NCBI RefSeq assembly: GCF_000742835.1
Contig: NZ_CP008941.1
Coordinates: forward strand, 248,001-312,000
DNA: 64,000 nt
DNA from: Candidatus Paracaedibacter acanthamoebae
Lineage (GTDB): Bacteria > Pseudomonadota > Alphaproteobacteria > Paracaedibacterales > Paracaedibacteraceae
Direction of reading: 5' to 3'
The number at the start of each line of letters is the position of its first letter. Within the stretch, counting starts at the first letter, position 1. Position numbers and translations under genes: made by a program. This document shows positions 7,991 to 15,167 of the stretch, one piece after another. Below the pieces are notes generated by a model. It made no database searches. It was not told the origin of the DNA and was given only the letters and a program-made list of their open reading frames with translations.

Positions 7991-10660
7991 TGCATGTCCT
8001 TGCTCAGCAGTGGTGATTAAATTTCTTAAGGCGTCTTGGCTGCCTTTTTGTGCTAAATCATTCCAAAGCTTGATTTTATCTTGAAGATTATCTTCAATCT
8101 GCTCTCTTTCTAAATACCCTGTACTATACAATAGAGCTTTAGCCCCTTGAGGGGTAAAGGTAGTGATCTCCTCATCATAAAACTCTGCAAGGCTGATGCT
8201 CGATTTCCGCTCTTCAAAAGCATGCGCAAGGTGCGTATATGATAACCGCGTGCCCCGATTAATGGTCTCAGCTAAAAAGTTAGCAATACTATCAACCGTA
8301 TAATGGGCTTGTACATGTTTCAGGATGTCTTCAGGAGACAAGCTTTTATAGACAGTTTTGACAATAATTTCATGTCTATCTTGAAACGCTTCAGCATCAC
8401 CTACCACGGCAAGCAGAGGCCCTGCTTTCTTCTCTAAGTACGCCACCTGATGCAAGCGTTCTACTTCGTCCATAGGAACAAGTCGGCTTATAAGTTGCTT
8501 ACGTAGATCTGCCAAGCTAAGGGCAATGCGCATCTCCAGACTTAACTCTTCCCTGTCAAGGTTTTGGCCTTCACTCATATAACGGACATAAAAATCATAC
8601 GTTTCCTTCTCTGCACGCGTGCTGCAATGAAGACCTGCAAGTGCCCACGAAGACAATTGAGCAAACCGTGTTCCTTCATCAAGTTGCAAGATTAACGGCT
8701 CGATCTGAATCAACCGGTTGGCAAAGCGAGCAGAAGGACGCCCAACCTTACCACCACGCAATAAATCTTCTAAAGCCTTACGGGTTCCATGCTCATCAAA
8801 CTCTTCATCATACAGCATCTCTGCAGTGATCTTGCCTGCTATGACGCCTTGATCAAAGTAACCTAACAGACGATGGATAGACTGCTCAAAAGCCGGCCAA
8901 TGACTGGTGGCTTGATCTTGTTTAAACAAACAATTGAAAACCTCCACACGCACATCCCTTATCCCATCGGATGCAACACGCAAGCGAGGGGGGAGTTGAT
9001 CAGGAGCTATTAATGATGAGGGTTCCTTAATGAGATGAATACCGCGGCAGATACGTCCTAAGGCCGTAAGTCTGAAATTATCTTCCTGCTCATCTAAAGC
9101 ATCTGCATTGAATTCTTCTGAGTTAATTAAATGGATGAGCATGTCTAGGACTGCACGGCTTTGATAGCTGTGTCGGGGAAAGTGGCCTAAATCATAAAGA
9201 GCTTGGAAAAGGGCTTCTTGTGGCCCTTCCTGGAACCCCAAGCGAATGATCTCAGCCAAATACGCCACCTTATAAAGTACATCAGGGCTTAAAGAGGCAG
9301 GCAAGGCAGTTTGAAGTTTCTTTAACAAGAGATTGCGTCTCAGCTCGGGTGTTTTAATATCCTTCAGGGAATCTCTTGTTTGCGCTACCCGCCATAAAGC
9401 AAAAGTAGCTTGAGGATGACTTAAATGCTGAGCTTGATCATAGTAGGTATAAGCTTTCTGATAAAGTGCAAGAATCTCCTCTGCTTTGTTAAAGCTTTGG
9501 TCGCGTCCGTCCTCAGTCAGAGCCCCTAATGCATACAAAGAAGGAGCATGGTTTTGTAAGGTTGCACCTTCATACCATTGGCGCGCTTGCAGAAGATCTT
9601 GGGCAACTCCTTGCCCTTTCTCAAACGCTTGGCCTAAAGCATAACAAGCTTCTATAGAACCATTCTGGGCAAGGGCCTTCAAGCCAATAAGGGCTTTTTC
9701 TTCACCTTGCTGTAGGGCTTTATCATACCACTCACAGGCTTGTGTGGAATCCTGCACCACATGTTCACCTTTTTCGTAAAGACGGGCTAAAAAGAGTTGA
9801 GCAGGCGCATGATGATTTTCTGCTGCACGTTTAAACCAATTAATGCCTTCATCAATATTTAAAGGCAAGCCATTTCCATAGTAGTACGCTTGAGCGAGCT
9901 CATATTGTGCCTGACGGTCGCCTTCTTGGGCAGCTTTTTCCTTGTCAGATACTAAATGCTCCAGAGCTTGGGAATGGCCCTGTGCAGCTGCTTGTCTATA
10001 CCAATGAAGAGCTTCAAGAGGTTGAGGGAGCGTGCCATGGCCGTGCTCATATGATTGAGCAAGGGCGTATTGAGCATCTGCATGGCCTTGTTCTGCTAGT
10101 GTCCGGAGATGGGGTAAAGCCCGTGATTCGCCTTGTTTAAGGGCTTGGCTCAGATGGCGCACTGCAACAAGTGGGGAGGGAGGCCCTCCCAACCCTTGAA
10201 TAGCAGCAAGGCTTAAGGCGAGATGGCTAAGAGGGTGATCAGCACCCAAGCCTTCAGAGAATAAGTCTAGCAACTGCGCTTGGACTTTACGTGTTTCAGC
10301 CAGGGTGCGGTTCTTGGCAAGAAGAGCTGCAACTTCCGCCGTCTCTCTTTCATTGAAAGCGACTCCCTTGAGCTCAATAAGGTTGCTATGCTTCCTTAAA
10401 CCTTGAAGCAGGGCATGAGCGCCTTCTGCACCAATATCATTATTGTCCAAATTCAAGGAAGTGAGGGTAGTATTCTTGGCTAGGACCTGCGCCTCAGCAC
10501 CTCCAATCTTCCTTCCTTTAAGGCTTAAAGATGTGCTGGTAATATTTGCTAAATCAATACTTGATGGATTTTCCATTGCCTGTGAGGCGACGCAACATAC
10601 CCTGGTACCAAGAAGTAAACTTAAAGCAAGAGTAAGAAGACTATTGTGCCGTTGTTTCAT
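7097..10660 (-). CDS. exported LRR/Sel1-repeat protein
   Basis: This 1187-residue protein starts with a signal peptide (MKQRHNSLLTLALSLLLGTR, then VCCVASQA). A short ribonuclease-inhibitor-type LRR stretch follows at about 40-125 (LTSLNLDNNDIGAEGAHALL). Sel1 repeats lie at about 180-400, with units such as DAQYALAQSYEHGHGTLPQP. A helical region with no motif I recognise covers about 400-860. A tight C-terminal array of eight full Sel1 units fills about 865-1187. Sel1 solenoids bind proteins; with a signal peptide this suggests an envelope or secreted, effector-like role. The C-terminus (AQFSLRLL) results from a small deletion inside a repeat, and another unit lies out of frame beyond it. An AGGG stretch precedes the ATG as a possible ribosome site. 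Confidence 0.8.
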   Translation of the reverse strand: MKQRHNSLLTLALSLLLGTRVCCVASQAMENPSSIDLANITSTSLSLKGRKIGGAEAQVLAKNTTLTSLNLDNNDIGAEGAHALLQGLRKHSNLIELKGVAFNERETAEVAALLAKNRTLAETRKVQAQLLDLFSEGLGADHPLSHLALSLAAIQGLGGPPSPLVAVRHLSQALKQGESRALPHLRTLAEQGHADAQYALAQSYEHGHGTLPQPLEALHWYRQAAAQGHSQALEHLVSDKEKAAQEGDRQAQYELAQAYYYGNGLPLNIDEGINWFKRAAENHHAPAQLFLARLYEKGEHVVQDSTQACEWYDKALQQGEEKALIGLKALAQNGSIEACYALGQAFEKGQGVAQDLLQARQWYEGATLQNHAPSLYALGALTEDGRDQSFNKAEEILALYQKAYTYYDQAQHLSHPQATFALWRVAQTRDSLKDIKTPELRRNLLLKKLQTALPASLSPDVLYKVAYLAEIIRLGFQEGPQEALFQALYDLGHFPRHSYQSRAVLDMLIHLINSEEFNADALDEQEDNFRLTALGRICRGIHLIKEPSSLIAPDQLPPRLRVASDGIRDVRVEVFNCLFKQDQATSHWPAFEQSIHRLLGYFDQGVIAGKITAEMLYDEEFDEHGTRKALEDLLRGGKVGRPSARFANRLIQIEPLILQLDEGTRFAQLSSWALAGLHCSTRAEKETYDFYVRYMSEGQNLDREELSLEMRIALSLADLRKQLISRLVPMDEVERLHQVAYLEKKAGPLLAVVGDAEAFQDRHEIIVKTVYKSLSPEDILKHVQAHYTVDSIANFLAETINRGTRLSYTHLAHAFEERKSSISLAEFYDEEITTFTPQGAKALLYSTGYLEREQIEDNLQDKIKLWNDLAQKGSQDALRNLITTAEQGHAEAQFNLGVMYEDGQGVTQDDAEAVKWYRKAADQGDADAQNNLGVCYYNGRGVPQDDTEAVKWVRLAADQGHVKAQNNLGVCYQSGQGVTKDNTEAVKWYRKAADQGHAAAQYILGICYYNGLGVTKDATEAVKWYRKAADQGNAGAQRMLGACYDIGQGVPKDEMEAVKCYRKAADQGHAAAQFSLGNCYQDGRGVTQDDAEAVNWFRKAADQGHAAAQFSLGNCYQDGRGVTKDNTEAVNWYRKAADQGHAAAQNELGNCYYYGRGVTQDDTEAVKWYRKAADQGNAAAQFSLRLL

Positions 10661-10675
10661 GAGTTGTACCCTATA

Positions 10676-10705
10676 AAGTAGTTAATAAGTAGTTAATAAG
10701 TAGTT
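10676..10705. repeat. short direct repeat, 11-bp unit
   Basis: The unit AAGTAGTTAAT occurs twice in tandem, followed by AAGTAGTT. It lies just upstream of the LRR/Sel1 gene, in its leader or promoter, and overlaps the end of the small frame at 10693-10815. Confidence 0.7.
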
Positions 10706-10815
10706 TTGGATGAACAGTCATTGTTAATTTTTTGATAGCCTTTTGCAAAGCATAGCTCTTGTTCTTCAAAGGCTGTCTTGTTAAGGGCAGCAGCTGCCAG
10801 GAGAATAGCCTTCAT
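10693..10815 (-). CDS. possible 40-residue small protein or leader peptide
   Basis: An ATG at 10815 preceded by AGGA at suitable spacing opens a frame starting MKAILLAAAALNKTAFEEQE and ending NNDCSSKTTY with TAA at 10693-10695. The first eleven residues are hydrophobic, like a short secretion signal. It lies 32 bases upstream of the LRR/Sel1 gene on the same strand, so it could be a leader or a co-transcribed small protein. No family is recognised and chance is possible. Confidence 0.3.
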   Translation of the reverse strand: MKAILLAAAALNKTAFEEQELCFAKGYQKINNDCSSKTTY

Positions 10816-11284
10816 TATTATTTCCTATAAGTTTTTTAGTATTAGAAGGAAGGTGTAAGGTATAAGGCGTCTTCCTTTATTAGGAAGCACCTGATTAAGA
10901 AATTTTGGAATGTTGCTTTGGTAGTAAACTAGAAAAAAAGGAATAAAATAAAGTGCTAGCACAGATATTGGATATGTCGTGCCCAACGCAATATACTCCT
11001 TTCTGATTGCAAGGAAGTTTACTAAAAAGTAAACAAAAAACCATTATTATTCTTGTATAAAAATATTCCCATAAATGGAAAAAGATAAAGTAGATAATTC
11101 TAACCAATAAATTCCTGTTGACTTCATGCGAAATTAGTAATTAATAGCACCTGGTGGTTGTGCAAAAAAGCTCAAGCGAACCTTAAAGCAGGCCCAATTG
11201 CCTGCAGGCAAGGGGTTGTGTGGTGCATGAATATTTATTTAGAGCCATTTCTTCTTTTTTGTAAAAAACGGATCAACAGGCGCT
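10816..11284. other. intergenic stretch without a recognised gene
   Basis: This AT-rich stretch holds no convincing gene. A perfect 14-bp palindrome, TTGCCTGCAGGCAA, lies at 11198-11211. A 70-codon frame on the complementary strand (10895-11107) has low-complexity, cysteine-rich content and no ribosome site, so I do not call it. Confidence 0.4.
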
Positions 11285-11524
11285 GGTTCTGTCGCATCTA
11301 GTGTATGTCAAGTTAGTTAGGGGTAAATTGTAGGCAATAAGAGGTCTGTCAAATGCTTACAATATCACCAAAATTACTTCCCCATTTTAAAGGATTTTGT
11401 TCCTCAGCCGAAGTCATTATGCTGTTCGTTTACATGAAATGCCGTTTTTCATTGAGCTATCGCGAATTATAAGAAATGATGATGATCCGGGGAGCTAAAA
11501 TTGACCATTCAACATTACAAAGAT
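11285..11524 (+). pseudogene. IS6-family element relic, 5' part
   Basis: An IS6-type end, GGTTCTGTCGCATCT, lies at 11285-11299. From ATG at 11353 the sequence encodes MLTISPKLLPHFKGFCSSAE, then VIMLFVYMKCRFSLSYREL, an in-frame TAA, and EMMMIRGAKIDHSTLQRW. This matches the N-terminus of the truncated transposase at 44765-45036 almost residue for residue. The relic carries a stop and is cut at 11524 by the miniature element. Confidence 0.75.
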
Positions 11525-11705
11525 GGAGACCATCCAAAACCGGGGGGTCGTTAGGGAAATCAAGGAAAAATAAGGTATGATTAATAATAGCTTAGCAGTA
11601 TTTCAATAGCTTTGGTTCTGCGGATTTTAAGACAAATTGGGGCCATAGAAATTTAAGGATTAGGTCAGTAATTCTGCCGCGACCCCCCAGTTTTGGATGG
11701 TCTCC
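11525..11705. mobile_element. 181-bp miniature inverted-repeat element (MITE)
   Basis: The ends are 26-bp inverted repeats with one mismatch: GGAGACCATCCAAAAC begins both, and both reach GGGGGGTCG at their inner side. The core of about 130 bp has no coding capacity. A similar single end (CGACCCCCAACTTTGGGATG, then GTCTC) lies at 48753-48777 beside the IS5-family element. The parent transposase is not evident. No target duplication is visible. It interrupts an IS6 relic, so it is the younger insertion. Confidence 0.7.
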
Positions 11706-11755
11706 TACTTCATAATAATTCTTCCTTTAATCCCAGGCTCTTACTTTAAAATATA

Positions 11756-12574
11756 TTATCCAATCCCCGACCGGGAGGAGGCGTTGCGATAACTTCGCAT
11801 AAAATCCTCCATCTCTTTCAGAGAGATATGATCACTCTTCACTATTCCATTTTCACTCAACCCCTCCACCTCTTCTTCACATGTTTTTGGTGGATATTGG
11901 TATATGTAATATTTAACCGTATTGAATATGTTCACCTCTTCATAGGAACGCCATCCACATTTTTCATGGAGCTTCCAAGAAGCTTCGTTTTCTGCAAGGA
12001 TCTCAGCATTGAAGCGTTCCCATTTTTCAGATTGAAGGAGTACCTCAATTACCTCCTGAGTTATTGCCTGTTGAGCTTCCGTACCGTAGCCTCTTCCTCT
12101 TTTTTGGGCAGACATCATGATATCAATGAAAGGCTCATTCTTACGACAGTTGACATAAGGTGTCCCTAGGGTTAACTTATAGTGGCCTAGAAAGCTGGCT
12201 TCTCCCGCCTTCTTTAGGAAAATCGAATAATCAGTGAATTTGGATTTTTCATGAGCCTCTTTTTCTTGGTATGCTCTTACCTGAGCTGTATATTCTTGTT
12301 TTTTGCCATGATAGTTTGAGTTTTCGGGATGATAAGGGCACTTTTTTTTAAACTCTTCGGGGTTTTTGTCCATAAACTCAAGGGCATAATGGTCATAATG
12401 CATCTCATATATTCTATCGATATCCTCGACATGCGTGGGGGCAATTATTAAATTTTTCGTTTCGAAAGAATTAGGGCGCGAAAGAAGTTCCTCTTTTTCT
12501 GCTTGGCTTCCATAGCTGGAAGATATGAGAGCTATAAGGGCAAAGGTAGTTAAAAATTTTTTGTTTTTATACAT
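11756..12574 (-). CDS. exported GNAT-family N-acetyltransferase
   Basis: The 272-residue protein begins with a clear signal peptide (MYKNKKFLTTFALIALISSS, then YGSQA). The body at about 35-225 resembles RimJ/RimL-type GNAT enzymes: FETKNLIIAPTHVEDIDRIY at the start, the acetyl-CoA loop in SAQKRGRGYGTEAQQAI, and AENEASWKLHEKCGWRSYEE, the usual signature of this group. About 45 residues follow the domain. These enzymes move an acetyl group from acetyl-CoA to an amine. A signal peptide is unusual because acetyl-CoA is cytosolic; the substrate may be in a host cell. It stands alone among mobile elements. The fold is secure; the export role is inferred. Confidence 0.75.
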   Translation of the reverse strand: MYKNKKFLTTFALIALISSSYGSQAEKEELLSRPNSFETKNLIIAPTHVEDIDRIYEMHYDHYALEFMDKNPEEFKKKCPYHPENSNYHGKKQEYTAQVRAYQEKEAHEKSKFTDYSIFLKKAGEASFLGHYKLTLGTPYVNCRKNEPFIDIMMSAQKRGRGYGTEAQQAITQEVIEVLLQSEKWERFNAEILAENEASWKLHEKCGWRSYEEVNIFNTVKYYIYQYPPKTCEEEVEGLSENGIVKSDHISLKEMEDFMRSYRNASSRSGIG

Positions 12575-12760
12575 CTTTCTTTTTTCTTAATTTAGATTAT
12601 TTTCGAATAATAAAGTATAAGGAAAAAATGAAATTATCAAGGAAAAACCTGGACATAAAAATAACGGTTCTGATGGGATGGCCTGAGCAACTTTCAGATT
12701 ATGAGAAAAGAATGGTAATCTGGAGATGTAAAAGGAATAAATAAAGATAAGGACCCCACC

Positions 12761-13765
12761 ATGACAATAAAAACACTAGGGATTGATATAGCCAAGCGGG
12801 TATTTCAACTGCATGGCGTTGATAAAAGAGGCAAGACAGTGCTAAAGAAGCGTATTGGACGTGACCAATTGCTTAGCTTTATTGCCAATCTACCTCCATG
12901 CCTTATAGGAATGGAGTCTTGCAGTGGATCTAACTACTGGGCCCGCCAGTTTCAGCTTTACGGGCACGAAGTGAAACTGATGAGCCCACAATATGTAAAA
13001 CCATATGTTAAAACGAATAAGAATGATGCGAATGATGCTGAAGCTATCTGTGAAGCAGTAGCACGGCCTAATATGAGATTTGTTTCAATTAAAACTATAG
13101 AACAGCAGGATATCCAATCGCTCCATCGGTACCGTCAAAGAGTGGTGCAGCAAAGGACGGCCCTTGTCAATCAGATTAGAGGACTGCTTAGTGAATATGG
13201 ACTTGTGGCGCCTCAAGGTATTGGGTGTTTGAGGGAGAAATTACCTCAGTTTCTGGAAAATCAAAATAACTTGCTGACAAGTTTAGCTCTGGAGGTTTTT
13301 TGCCAGCTTCATCAAGATCTTTTGGAAATTGATAAAAAAGTTAAGCTTTTAGATAAGCGGATCGCCAAAATTTGTAGCGAGAATAAAGCATGCCAAAGGA
13401 TTAAAAAAATTGAAGGGATTGGCCCTTTAACAGCAACAGCTCTGGTATCAGCAATTGGTGATATCTCTAACTTTAAGAATGGGCGTCACTTAGCCGCTTG
13501 GCTAGGATTGGTACCACGTCAGCATTCTAGCGGAAATAAAAAGGTGCTGCTCGGCATTAGCAAAAGAGGGGATCGGTATTTAAGGACGCTTCTTATTCAC
13601 GGAGCACGCGCCTTTATTAGCTTTGCTAAAAGGCGTTCTAATTGGTTAGAGAAGCTGATTGAGCGTTGTGGTAAACAGAAAGCTTATGTAGCTCTAGCTA
13701 ATAAGAATGCAAGAATTGTATGGTCTCTACTTGCCAAACAAACTGAGTACCACTCTATTCACTAG
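12761..13765 (+). CDS. IS110-family transposase (IS1111-like), intact
   Basis: The 334-residue protein has the full IS110 layout. The DEDD N-terminal domain shows LGIDIAKRVFQLHGVD, the Glu in GMESCSGSNYWARQF, and KTNKNDANDAEAICEA. The helical linker includes HRYRQRVVQQRTALVNQIRG. The C-terminal domain has IEGIGPLTATALVSAIGD, AAWLGLVPRQHSSGNK and the Ser region near LGISKRGDRYLRTLLIHGAR. These features are typical of the IS1111 group, which inserts by a bridge-RNA-guided, site-specific route without target duplication. There is no stop or frameshift. It is unrelated in detail to the truncated IS110 gene at 5928. Confidence 0.9.
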   Translation: MTIKTLGIDIAKRVFQLHGVDKRGKTVLKKRIGRDQLLSFIANLPPCLIGMESCSGSNYWARQFQLYGHEVKLMSPQYVKPYVKTNKNDANDAEAICEAVARPNMRFVSIKTIEQQDIQSLHRYRQRVVQQRTALVNQIRGLLSEYGLVAPQGIGCLREKLPQFLENQNNLLTSLALEVFCQLHQDLLEIDKKVKLLDKRIAKICSENKACQRIKKIEGIGPLTATALVSAIGDISNFKNGRHLAAWLGLVPRQHSSGNKKVLLGISKRGDRYLRTLLIHGARAFISFAKRRSNWLEKLIERCGKQKAYVALANKNARIVWSLLAKQTEYHSIH

Positions 13766-14027
13766 ATATCCCATAAGTAAAATTATAAGGATGACCTACC
13801 ACCGAGGTTTGCTAGAGTAAAATAAAAAGATGACAAAGTGAATTACCAGCTTCTTGAGATCCTGTTTTGCAACACGGTTTACAAAAACCATGGTTCCGAT
13901 AAGGGCAAGAAGTGATCGGATATACCATCTGGGCTAGAAGGATAAACCTTCGTTAAAAGCCGAATATACGTCCGCACCTCAATGTTTTCTTTTAAAAAAA
14001 CTCTTGCATTCTTGCTCAGGCCATATA
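13766..14027. other. non-coding stretch downstream of the IS110-type gene
   Basis: No gene is visible. In the IS1111 group the structured non-coding end that specifies the bridge RNA lies downstream of the transposase, so the first 100-200 bases may hold it. I could not define the element's right end. A GTTTTGCAACACGG motif near 13863 resembles IS6 ends and may be a relic. Confidence 0.3.
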
Positions 14028-14850
14028 CGTTGCAAATTTGGAAAAAGGTTGAGTTAAGGTTGCAGCATATATAATCTGGACAGAATTTAGGCGTATACGT
14101 TGAAAAGACGATTGAAAAATCGGACCTGATCTTGGAAGCTTTCCGTCAAATAAATTGTTTGTTCTTTAAGCATCATAGCCATAGCTTCAATTCCCTTGAG
14201 CGTTCGGTTAGCCGTCTTGAACGATTGGAATCCTAGCATGGGACGGGTACGACGCTTGATACGTCGATGATCCTGTTCGATGATATTGTTGAGATATTTG
14301 GCTTGTCTATGCTTGACGCGTTCATCCAGACCCCCTTCTTTTTTTAATTCTTCGATAGTTGTATGATAAGAAGAATGCTTATCTGTTGTAATAGATGAAG
14401 GCCTCTCTCTACACTGTTTCAGCATTTTTCTAAAGAATCGCTTAGCAGCGGCCAGGTCCCGAGTATGTGCTAGCATAAAATCAACAGTGCACACATATTT
14501 ATCGACTGCTCTGTAGAGATACTTCCATTGGCCTTTGACTTTAATATAAGTTTCATCCACCCTTAACGACCAAGCTGATGGACGAGCATACCAGCGTATC
14601 CTTTTCTCAAATTCAGGAGCATAATGCTGAATCCAACGGTAAATGGTCGTATGGTCAACCTTTATCCCTCTTTCACTGATCATTTCTGCTAATTGGCGAT
14701 AGCTGAGGGGATAACGTAAGTACCAGCGCAAGCATTGCAAAATAACTTCTGGAAGAAAATGGCGATATCTGAACTCTTTAGGTTTCATTACAGAGACCAT
14801 TTATTAGATAATTTATTATTAACTTAACAACTTCTCAAAAATTTGCAACG
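14028..14850 (-). mobile_element. IS6-family insertion sequence, left end eroded
   Basis: The 12-bp inverted repeat CGTTGCAAATTT at 14028-14039 and its complement at 14839-14850 flank the transposase. On the right the repeat extends to GGGTTC, the usual IS6 outer end, but on the left it is replaced by unrelated sequence, so the left tip has been lost or altered. No target duplication is recognised. Confidence 0.65.
14087..14800 (-). CDS. IS6-family DDE transposase
   Basis: The 237-residue protein has the complete family layout: HTH region LSYRQLAEMISERGIKVDHT, first Asp in LRVDETYIKVKGQWKYLYRA, second Asp in ITTDKHSSYHTTIEELK and Glu in KYLNNIIEQDHRRIKRR. It is full length and has no stop. 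It is closest to the copy at 5010 among those in the window, sharing long motif blocks, but it has different terminal repeats. Confidence 0.9.
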   Translation of the reverse strand: MVSVMKPKEFRYRHFLPEVILQCLRWYLRYPLSYRQLAEMISERGIKVDHTTIYRWIQHYAPEFEKRIRWYARPSAWSLRVDETYIKVKGQWKYLYRAVDKYVCTVDFMLAHTRDLAAAKRFFRKMLKQCRERPSSITTDKHSSYHTTIEELKKEGGLDERVKHRQAKYLNNIIEQDHRRIKRRTRPMLGFQSFKTANRTLKGIEAMAMMLKEQTIYLTESFQDQVRFFNRLFNVYA

Positions 14851-15167
14851 GAACCCAAAAGCTGCATGCAGCAGCTTTCAACAATTCTACTTTCAACTCC
14901 TTTTAATTTTGGGACGATTACAGGAGGTTCCCGGCGTTGTTGCGTAAGGGGATAAGCCCCATTCATGTAAAAGTATACGGTCTAGAGCCTAGATTTTTTA
15001 ATAGAGAGATTTCTCAGTGGGCTATGTCGAAGTAGGTGAATTAGGGTCGTCAACTTGTTTAAGAAGAAAGCATAAGAACTTGTCTAGGAAAAGATTATCC
15101 AATTTATTTCTCTTGTTATGGTAGTTCCTTAAAATAATAATTTCATTTCAAATAAAGGATAAAGTAT
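14851..15167. other. intergenic stretch with IS5-type end and coding scrap
   Basis: An 8-bp hairpin (AAAGCTGC/GCAGCTTT) lies at 14858-14878. GGCGTTGTTGCGTAA at 14933-14947 is identical to the first 15 bases of the IS5-family element at 47649, so a relic of that element ends here. The next 28 codons (ISPIHVKVYGLEPRFFNREI, then SQWAMSK and stop, about 14951-15037) look coding but match nothing I know. The last bases before 15168 hold AAAGGA, the ribosome site of the next gene. Confidence 0.4.

Noticed and set aside
10895-11107. 70-codon complementary frame
   Set aside because: It has a low-complexity, cysteine- and phenylalanine-rich translation, no ribosome site and lies in AT-rich non-coding DNA.
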